Assembly (NCBI GenBank): GCA_029974875.1
Contig: JARKQP010000408.1
Coordinates: 1-6,523 of the forward strand
DNA length: 6,523 nucleotides
DNA from: Mobilitalea sp.
GTDB taxonomy: Bacteria > Bacillota_A > Clostridia > Lachnospirales > Lachnospiraceae
Direction: 5' to 3'
This document shows, piece after piece, positions 1 to 6,100 of this stretch (the stretch's first letter is position 1; each line of letters starts with the position of its first letter). A program made the position numbers and the translations under genes. The notes under the pieces were generated by a model that worked only from the letters and a program-made list of their open reading frames with translations, was not told the DNA's origin and ran no database searches.

Positions 1-240
1 AACGCCAGGACAAGAAACGCTAGGACAAGAAACGCCAGGACAAGAAACGCTAGGACAAGAAACGCCAGGACAAGAAACGCTAGGACAAGAAACGCCAGGA
101 CAAGAAATGCCAGGACAAGAAACGCTAGGACAAGAAAAGCCAGGACAAGAAACTCCAGGACAAGAAATGCCAGGACAAGAAACGCTAGGACAGGAAATAC
201 TAGGGAAGAAAAGACCCGGAAAAGAGACACCGGGACTTGG
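1..240 (+). repeat. 15-bp minisatellite coding TPGQE/TLGQE, in the kinase ATP-lid region
   Basis: Sixteen tandem 15-bp units are visible, and the array continues past the left edge. The core unit is AACGC[C/T]AGGACAAGA. Units 1-7 strictly alternate CCA and CTA, giving a 30-bp higher-order period (Pro then Leu). Units 8 and 12 are identical and start AATGCC. Units 13-16 decay progressively (181-240). The period is five codons, so gain or loss of units keeps the kinase frame. The array ends directly at the G2 glycine box (233-250). Near-identity of the left units with decay at the right edge is typical of an actively homogenised tandem array. Copy number could be misassembled. Confidence 0.97.
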
Positions 241-1609
241 ACTTGGCTTAACTGTGACAAAGAAGCTGGTTCAGCTGATGGGAGGGGAGATATGGGCAGC
301 CTCAGAAGCTGGAAAAGGCAGTGCATTTACCGTCAGCCTTCCGTTGGCAGGAGCGGAGGATGAGGCAAAGAATAAAGCAAAGAATGAGATAAAGGATAAA
401 ACAAAGAATGAGATAAAGGATAGAGCGAAGAATGAGATAAAGAATAAAGCGAAGGGTGAGGTAAAAAATAAAGCAAGGGATGAGGTAAAGGATAAGGAAG
501 GCAGCCCTGAAATGGCAGAAAAGACGGGGACAGTCCTGGCACCAAAGGATGGGGAAGGATCTTGGGCGGAAGGAAAAGTGAGCTATCAGCCGGACAGACC
601 AGGTCAGGAGGTAATCCTTGCAGTTGGGGATATTCTTCATGCCAGCGAAATGTTGGAGTGGCTGGGGGAGGCTTTAGACTGTGCGGTTACAGCGTTGGGC
701 AGTGGCAGGGAGGCGTTGGAATACACCGCAAGAAACCGGGTGGATCTGGTGCTTATCAGCCTGCATCCCAGCGATATGTCCGGTTATGAGCTTTGCCGCA
801 AGCTTCGTGGGGAATACATTATCCTAGAGCTGCCTGTCATTATTCTGGGCGGTGCAGGACACCGGGAGGATTTGGGCAGATCCTTCCAAGCAGGAGCAAG
901 TGACTTTTTATCAAGACCCGTTGCCTGGGAAGAATTGAAAGAAAGAATCAGGATAAGGCTTTCCGTCAAAAAGGCTGCAGAAGAAGCGGTGATAAAGGAG
1001 CTTAAAAATCTCCATGCACAGATTATGCCCCATTTCCTGTACAATACCCTGAATACAATTACGGCCCTGAGTTATAAGGACACAGAAAAAACCTGTGAGG
1101 CCTTGCAGCATCTTTCGGTCTATTTCAGGGCAAAGCTGGATTTCTCCGGAACCACTTCCGTTGTCTCCCTGGATCAGGAGCTGGAGCTTGTGAAGGCATA
1201 TCTGGCCATTGAGAAAATGCGGTTTAACGAGCGCCTGGAAATTATTTATGAGATTGATGAGACAGTCCATTTCATGCTTCCGTCCCTGACGCTGCAGCCC
1301 CTGGTGGAAAATGCGGTTCATCATGGAATCATCGGCAACAATTCCAGGCTGACAATTAGGATAAGCATACGGAGGAATTCGGACAGGGGCTATGTCATAA
1401 AGATATCGGACGACGGACCAGGGATATCGGAGGAAAAACAGCAGGAAATGTTGTCCGGGGGTTACCAGAGGATCGGCTTCTCTAATGTGCTTAAGAAGAT
1501 AAGGCTGTTGAAGGGTGCTGATTTGTGGTTGGAGAGCGGTGAGGAGTCTGGTACCTGCGTTACTATTTACATTTCAAATAAATTACAGTATGGAAAGCAG
1601 GATGCTTGA
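2..1609 (+). CDS. Hybrid sensor histidine kinase, 3' part (HATPase tail - pseudo-receiver - LytS-type kinase core); 5' end outside window
   Basis: This is probably a sensor kinase that phosphorylates the response regulator encoded next downstream. The frame is open to the left edge, so the true start lies upstream. Residues here are numbered from an in-array Met at 107. In order: a repetitive TPGQE/TLGQE segment (2-232); the G2 box GLGLGL (43-48) followed by KKLVQLMGGEIW and FTVSLPL, the typical end of a HATPase_c domain; a lysine/glutamate-rich linker (84-131); a receiver-like domain (about 169-285) with Ser218 at the phospho-Asp position; then a LytS/YehU-type His_kinase motif QIMPHFLYNTLNT with His309. 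The second ATPase follows, with N box LVENAVHHG (Asn402), G1 box DDGPG (435-439) and a weak G2 box RIGFSNV. The TGA stop is at 1607-1609. Upstream sensor and N/F boxes are expected but not visible. Kinase identity is secure; the signal sensed is unknown. Confidence 0.93.
   Translation, partial: TPGQETLGQETPGQETLGQETPGQETLGQETPGQEMPGQETLGQEKPGQETPGQEMPGQETLGQEILGKKRPGKETPGLGLGLTVTKKLVQLMGGEIWAASEAGKGSAFTVSLPLAGAEDEAKNKAKNEIKDKTKNEIKDRAKNEIKNKAKGEVKNKARDEVKDKEGSPEMAEKTGTVLAPKDGEGSWAEGKVSYQPDRPGQEVILAVGDILHASEMLEWLGEALDCAVTALGSGREALEYTARNRVDLVLISLHPSDMSGYELCRKLRGEYIILELPVIILGGAGHREDLGRSFQAGASDFLSRPVAWEELKERIRIRLSVKKAAEEAVIKELKNLHAQIMPHFLYNTLNTITALSYKDTEKTCEALQHLSVYFRAKLDFSGTTSVVSLDQELELVKAYLAIEKMRFNERLEIIYEIDETVHFMLPSLTLQPLVENAVHHGIIGNNSRLTIRISIRRNSDRGYVIKISDDGPGISEEKQQEMLSGGYQRIGFSNVLKKIRLLKGADLWLESGEESGTCVTIYISNKLQYGKQDA
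356..499 (+). repeat. 24-bp tandem repeat coding an eight-residue charged linker
   Basis: Six in-frame eight-residue units lie between the first ATPase domain and the receiver-like domain: EDEAKNKA, KNEIKDKT, KNEIKDRA, KNEIKNKA, KGEVKNKA, RDEVKDKE. The DNA copies are similar but not identical, with the second and third the closest. The segment is almost entirely Lys, Glu, Asp and Asn with one aliphatic residue per unit. It should form a highly charged helix or flexible spacer. As a multiple of three, the 24-bp period tolerates copy-number change without frameshift. Confidence 0.9.
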
Positions 1610-1644
1610 CGTGGATTTCTGGGGCATTGCAGTCCGTATAGTAA

Positions 1645-1795
1645 CCAAGGTTCATGTAAAAAGACTTAAATGGAAACCAGGAATTATGTAAAATTAAAGG
1701 ATGTAAAATTAAAGAATATAAAATCAAAAGATATAAAATCAAAGGGTGTAAAATCAAAGTATATAAAATCAAAGATTAGATAGAAGCCAAGGTTC
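1645..1795. repeat. CCAAGGTTC direct repeat flanking the AT-rich array
   Basis: The nonamer CCAAGGTTC occurs at 1645-1653 and again at 1787-1795, one copy on each side of the AT-rich array. The similarity continues more weakly for about 14 further bases, with a T/A-rich stretch and then CTT. It may be the remnant of a duplication that bracketed the array. No transposase or terminal inverted repeats are nearby. Confidence 0.6.
1688..1777. repeat. AT-rich 15-bp tandem array, six units
   Basis: Six contiguous units fit RTAAAATYAAA plus four variable bases: 1688-1702, 1703-1717, 1718-1732, 1733-1747, 1748-1762 and 1763-1777. The first two carry TTAAA and the last four TCAAA. The period equals that of the minisatellite in the kinase gene, but the sequence is different. 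The array has no stops in one forward frame, where it reads [V/I]-K-[L/S]-K-x, and none in a reverse frame, which creates spurious minus-strand ORFs. It may be a regulator-binding or DNA-bending region, or simply an unstable satellite; the sequence does not decide. Confidence 0.93.
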
Positions 1796-1822
1796 GTATA
1801 AGGGTCTTGGGGAATATTACAG

Positions 1823-1830
1823 AGAGGTGG
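1823..1830 (+). promoter_or_regulatory. Ribosome binding site of the response regulator gene
   Basis: AGAGGTGG lies eight bases before the ATG at 1839, a normal Shine-Dalgarno distance. It overlaps the in-frame GTG at 1827, so GTG cannot be the start that uses this site. This supports the ATG at 1839. Confidence 0.75.
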
Positions 1831-1838
1831 GAGCTGCA

Positions 1839-2966
1839 ATGAATGTATTGCTGGTAGATGACGAGGAGCTTGCACTGGAGGTATTGGAGCGGCTATTGAT
1901 GAAGCTTGAAGATATTCAGATATGCGGCAAATATGTGGATGCGGAGCAGGCATTAAAGAGGCTGGAGGATAATGATATTGACGTGGTATTTCTAGACCTG
2001 GAAATGGGAAGGGTGCATGGGCTCCAATTTTCAGAGGAGCTTCTGAACAGGAATATTGCTACGGAGATTGTCTTTGTCACGGCGCATTCCCAATATGCCG
2101 TGGATGCCTTCGGTCTTGGCGCCGTGGATTATCTGTTGAAGCCGGTGGCTATGGACAGGCTTCTTAAGGCGGTAAAAAAGCTGCAGGAGAGACAGGAGCT
2201 TAAGAAAATGAAGGAAAGCCATGCCTCGAGCCAGCCATCCGGCCTGCTCCTCCGTTCCTTCGGAACCTTAAGGGTATATGGAACAGGAGAGGAAGCCTCC
2301 CGGCCTATTAAATGGAGGACGAAGAAGGTAAAGGAATTATTCTGCTATCTGTGGCAGAACAGCGCACGTCCGGTTGGAAAATATCAGATCATGGAGGAGC
2401 TGTGGCCTGAAACAGAGCCGGATAAAGGCATGGTCTTATTGCATACCACAGTATATCAATTGAGGAAGGCATTAAAGGAGCTGGGCTTCGAGAACGGGAT
2501 ACAGTTTAGCAACGAGCAGTACCAATTAGCCGTTCCGATAAAAAGTGACCTGGAAGAGCTTCGTGGGTTACTGGAGGAAAATGCCCCGGACATCAAGGAT
2601 ATCAGAAGGCTGTTAGAGCTTTACGAGGGTGACTATCTGGAGCAGGAGGAATATCTCTGGAGCATCTATATGCAGCAGGCGTTTAAGAACACCTATCTGG
2701 GCTACCTGAAGGAATATGTAGACAGAAATATGGAGCAGAAATCCAGGAATCACGTACTGGAAAACTGCCTGCAGAAGCTGGTACAGCTGGATCCCTATAA
2801 TGAGGAATATGCCTGTATGATGATGACCTATTATGCTGAGGAAGGGAATGCAAGGGGAGTTGTCAAGGTGTATGAAGAATATTACAGGAATGTAAAGGAG
2901 GAGCTTGGATTAAATCCGTCCCGGAGGATCGTGGAACGGTATGGGGATTTTATTAAAAATAAGTAA
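1839..2966 (+). CDS. Response regulator with SARP-type DNA-binding and BTAD domains
   Basis: This is a cytoplasmic transcription regulator of 375 residues, probably phosphorylated by the kinase upstream. The ATG at 1839 is chosen because receivers begin MNVLLVDDE and a Shine-Dalgarno precedes it; an in-frame GTG at 1827 would add four residues. Residues 1-120 form an intact receiver: acidic pocket Asp7/Asp8, phospho-acceptor Asp53 in VVFLDLEM, Thr81, and Lys101 in DYLLKP. The receiver resembles those of LytTR regulators, but no LytTR domain follows. Residues about 137-230 are an OmpR-like winged helix of the SARP type, with IKWRTKKVKELFCYL, the segment ending EELWPE, and TTVYQLRKAL. Residues about 236-372 fit the helical BTAD domain, with LYEGDYL, LQLDPYNEEY-like and EELGLNPSR motifs. 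SARPs usually activate promoters through 11-bp-spaced direct repeats, and a matching arrangement lies at 3001-3018. The family assignment is firm; the target is inferred. Confidence 0.93.
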   Translation: MNVLLVDDEELALEVLERLLMKLEDIQICGKYVDAEQALKRLEDNDIDVVFLDLEMGRVHGLQFSEELLNRNIATEIVFVTAHSQYAVDAFGLGAVDYLLKPVAMDRLLKAVKKLQERQELKKMKESHASSQPSGLLLRSFGTLRVYGTGEEASRPIKWRTKKVKELFCYLWQNSARPVGKYQIMEELWPETEPDKGMVLLHTTVYQLRKALKELGFENGIQFSNEQYQLAVPIKSDLEELRGLLEENAPDIKDIRRLLELYEGDYLEQEEYLWSIYMQQAFKNTYLGYLKEYVDRNMEQKSRNHVLENCLQKLVQLDPYNEEYACMMMTYYAEEGNARGVVKVYEEYYRNVKEELGLNPSRRIVERYGDFIKNK

Positions 2967-2968
2967 AG

Positions 2969-2980
2969 TGTAAAATTAAA
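2969..2980. repeat. Isolated copy of the AT-rich repeat core
   Basis: TGTAAAATTAAA, three bases after the regulator's stop codon, exactly matches 1687-1698 and 1702-1713 in the AT-rich array. It therefore lies upstream of the adhesin gene as the array lies upstream of the regulator gene. It could be a shared protein-binding site, but short AT-rich matches can arise by chance. Confidence 0.5.
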
Positions 2981-3000
2981 CCTATGGGTTTGCTTCCTAT

Positions 3001-3034
3001 TGTTCAGAATATGTTCAGTTCCAAGCGTTATAAT
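3001..3034 (+). promoter_or_regulatory. Candidate SARP-type operator and -10 box of the adhesin gene
   Basis: Two perfect TGTTCAG heptamers lie at 3001-3007 and 3012-3018, exactly 11 bp apart. A consensus TATAAT follows at 3029-3034, ten bases after the second heptamer. The position expected for a -35 hexamer (about 3006-3011) reads AGAATA, a poor match, so activator dependence is likely. Streptomyces SARPs bind 11-bp-period heptamer repeats a short distance from the -10, replacing the -35. The regulator just upstream carries such a DNA-binding domain. The repeats and the -10 are seen; binding is inferred. Transcription would begin near 3041, leaving a leader of about 80 bases. Confidence 0.6.
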
Positions 3035-3042
3035 TAGGAGCT

Positions 3043-3109
3043 ACAGTATAGTTTTTGCTATCCTGTCAGAGCGGTGGTGCAAAACTATGCGACAAATATA
3101 GAAGGATAG
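3043..3109 (+). promoter_or_regulatory. Leader hairpin with a possible competing pairing to the ribosome binding site
   Basis: ACAGTATAG (3043-3051) can pair with CTATCCTGT (3058-3066), with one mismatch and a six-base loop. The 3' arm segment CTATCCT (3058-3064) is also exactly complementary to AGGATAG (3103-3109), which overlaps the first bases of the AGGAGGT site. The two pairings exclude each other, so the leader could switch between an open and a partly masked ribosome binding site. I recognise no known riboswitch class here. There is no T-tract, so it is not an intrinsic terminator. Confidence 0.35.
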
Positions 3110-3114
3110 GAGGT
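3108..3114 (+). promoter_or_regulatory. Strong ribosome binding site of the adhesin gene
   Basis: AGGAGGT lies six bases before the ATG at 3121. It is a near-perfect Shine-Dalgarno and fixes that start. Its first two bases fall within the segment that could pair with 3058-3064. Confidence 0.9.
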
Positions 3115-3120
3115 AAAAAC

Positions 3121-6100
3121 ATGAAAACCCTGAAAAACATAATGAAATCATTGTTGTTAACTGTGCTGATCACCAGTATGGTGCTGGAAGCGCCATTCGC
3201 GGCATTCGGTTCCTGGCATGCCGCCAAAGCGGCGGTGAACTTAGGTAATATTCTTACGAATGTTACATTGGTTAAAATGAATGGAATGACGGAAGAACCG
3301 CTAGATCTGGAGAACCCCATAGAGATCACGGAAGATACAGTGATAAGACTCAAAATGGATTGGGCAATTGAGGAAGATGTGGAAGTACTGAACGGCTACA
3401 CAGCAACAATTCCGATACCGAATCTATTTCTGCCGGCAGGAACGCCACCGGTAACCGGACCTTTAAAGTTTGGTGCTGCCATAGTGGGTACGTATACTTT
3501 GGATAGTGCTAATAATCTTATTCTCACCTTTAATAACGAATTGCGATTAGATGGAGATTATGGTGAGAATCGTCACGGTACGGTTGAAATTAATTTCAAT
3601 ATTGACGTAACGAAATTTGACGATGGCTTAACAGAAGTGGTTAAGTTTGGTGACGGCATTGGTCTTACCTTTCCAATCACTGTAAAGCCAAAGAATGCAG
3701 GTACGTCCATATCAAAAGATGGAGCGGTCAATGATCCGGCAAATCCAAAATCCATCAACTGGACCATAGACGTGAATGCCGATGAAGCTCATATGGCAAA
3801 TGCAATTGTATCCGATGTCATACCGACGGGCTTAAAGCTGGATCCGGGCAGCGTGAAGATCTATCATCTTAATATGGGTTATAGCGGTCCAGTGTTAGGA
3901 GCTGAGACCACCCAAACGGTAAGCGGAGGAGCAATTAGTGTAGCTACCGGCAGTAGTCTTACGGTAACCTTTGGAGAGATTAACACAGCATACCGGATTT
4001 CGTATAGTACTGCGATTGAGACATATGGCATAACATATACCAATACGGCAGGCATACAGGATGGGGATACAGGAACTCCGGTAACATCGACTAAGGTACT
4101 GGGACCATATACTAAGGCTTCCCTCCTGGAGAAAAAGGGAGAGGTACAGAAGGATAGCAAGGGAAATGTCAGGACAATCCAGTGGACGATTGATGTTAAT
4201 AAGCTCCAAGAGGATATTGACAATGCAGTAATTGAAGATGAACTTGGCTCATACCAAAGAATAATCGAAACTTCTGTTAAAATCTATCCACTGAATAAAA
4301 GTGGAAGTAACTGGAATCCGGGTAGTGCGATAACATTGCCCTCCGGTGATATGAAGGTTGATACGGCTTCAGGATCTTCGCTCAAGATCACCTTGGGGAA
4401 ACTGGAAGGAAAGGCATATCGGATTGTATACCAGTCTCAGGTTGATTACCCGGAAGAATTTGTACCAAGCCTAACTTGCACCAATACAGCAATTCTAAAG
4501 GATGGCGACGATGAACTGGGTACAGCAACAGCTACGGTTGAAGCTACCCGACAGGTACTGCTCACAAAAGGAGAAGATGCTTTCACTGTCAACTATACGG
4601 ATAAAAAAATCAAATGGAAGTTGACCGTCAATGCCAGTGAACATTCGATTACGAATGCAATTTTACACGATACACTTCCGTCTGGATTGACCTTGGATAA
4701 GGATTCTATTGTAATTATAGACCATAACGATACTATCATTTATTCAAAGGATGTGACAAATGAAGGGATCACAGCTCCGGATACTAATGTTTCTGGGCCA
4801 GATACCTTTACCATTGAACTTGGTAATATTGATAAAAAGCTGATAATTACATATGAAACGAAGATAGAATCAACACACTGGGGTAAAGATATAGAATTTG
4901 AGAATAATGCTTGGCTTTCAGGAACAGGCATAGGACCTGGTAGTGGTCCGGGATATGATGTAGTAAAGGCGCCAGTCACACACACAATTGAAAATACCTT
5001 TTTTAAAAATGAATTTTCAGGAACAGAGACAGTTGGTGGTGTGACTTATGGTCCGATCAGTTATACGGATAAGACCATGAGCTGGAAGCTGACGATCAAG
5101 CCGACAAAGGAGGCTATTACCCAGCTTATTATTACCGATACCTTCCCACAGGATGGCTTGTATCTTCTAACAGAGTCCATAAGATTCAAGAAGGGAACTG
5201 CTAATCTGAACTGGACGGAAGGTAATCAGTACACAATCGCTCCTATTAGTCCATACACTGGAACCGCGTATCAACACGGTTTTGTCTTGACAATAAATGG
5301 GCCCCTGTCAGATTCAGACTATACGGTGTATTACAAGACCAGCTTTGACCGTGATCAAAATCCTGATATTCTGGAGAATAAGTCACCTGATCAACGTCTT
5401 TACGAGAATCAAGCAAAGTTCCTCTATTCTAAGGATGGAAATCCCCCTAGTATATCAGGTGGAACGAGCAAAGCATCTTATACAATGAATCAGACCTCTT
5501 ATAACAATGGTAGGAAGATAGGAATTAAGGATCTTCAGGGTAGAAAGATTACCTGGCAGATTTATGCTAATGATCAGGCGACAACGGTAAGCAGCGGATC
5601 TTTGGTAATTCAGGATCGGCTTAAGTTGGGGAATCATGAACTAAGCGCTGACTTGGCAACGACATTAACCGTTCATGAATATACTGTTAATTCTGGTAAT
5701 AATAATCCGATTAAGGGAAATCAATTATCATCAGATAAATATGAGTTATCGGTTGATGCGGATAACAAGGGCTTTACCCTAACAATCAAAAATGTTACGA
5801 ACGGGAGATATCTGATTGAATATACCACAGATATCCTAGGAATATCGGATCAGAAATACAGTAATGAAGCTACGATATTGGGTAAGACGTATACAGCCGA
5901 AGTGACGAATAATAACTATAGGAACTTCCTGGAGAAAACTGCAACAAACGCGGGATCAACGGTATCTCCGGATGATGAGATTGAATGGAAGGTCGTGTTA
6001 AACAAGAGCTTGTCTAAGATAAATGGTGCAACCTTTAAAGATATAATCAGCGGAGGTCATCAGTACGTAACAGGAAGCTTGCGGGTATATCAGGTAAATG

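Larger units (their letters stand above)
1610..1838. other. Kinase-regulator spacer
   Basis: This 229-bp spacer is long for a kinase/regulator pair. It holds the AT-rich 15-bp array (1688-1777), a CCAAGGTTC direct repeat on either side of it (1645-1653 and 1787-1795), and the ribosome binding site of the regulator. I see no intrinsic terminator: the pairing CCAAG (1787-1791) with CTTGG (1806-1810) has no following T-tract. I see no clear promoter either, so co-transcription with the kinase gene is plausible but unproven. Confidence 0.7.

Noticed and set aside
107..109. ATG inside the minisatellite as the start of the kinase gene
   Set aside because: The same frame is open through the left edge, this ATG is only a C-to-T variant of one repeat unit, there is no Shine-Dalgarno, and the ATPase domain would be cut in half.
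1..240. CRISPR array
   Set aside because: The period is 15 bp with no unique spacers; it is an in-frame coding minisatellite.
302..640. Minus-strand ORFs opposite the charged linker
   Set aside because: They are shadows of the 24-bp coding repeat, with Leu/Ile/Tyr/Phe-rich low-complexity translations and no ribosome binding site.
1827..1829. GTG as the start of the response regulator
   Set aside because: It lies within the likely Shine-Dalgarno; the ATG at 1839 has correct spacing and gives the usual receiver N-terminus.
1563..1953. Minus-strand ORFs across the AT-rich array
   Set aside because: The array has no stops in these frames because of its composition. The products are simple FDFI- or LILY-type repeats and one overlaps the regulator's receiver coding region.
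2978..2991. AAACC-TATG-GGTTT hairpin as terminator after the regulator gene
   Set aside because: The stem is only five base pairs and no T-tract follows.
3043..3120. Cyclic-di-GMP or other known riboswitch before the adhesin
   Set aside because: Adhesin genes often carry one, but I could not match the conserved core of a known class; only simple alternative pairings are visible.
3066..5637. Several minus-strand ORFs and one short plus-strand ORF within the adhesin region
   Set aside because: They lie opposite or out of frame with a continuous, domain-bearing reading frame and show no family features or ribosome binding sites.
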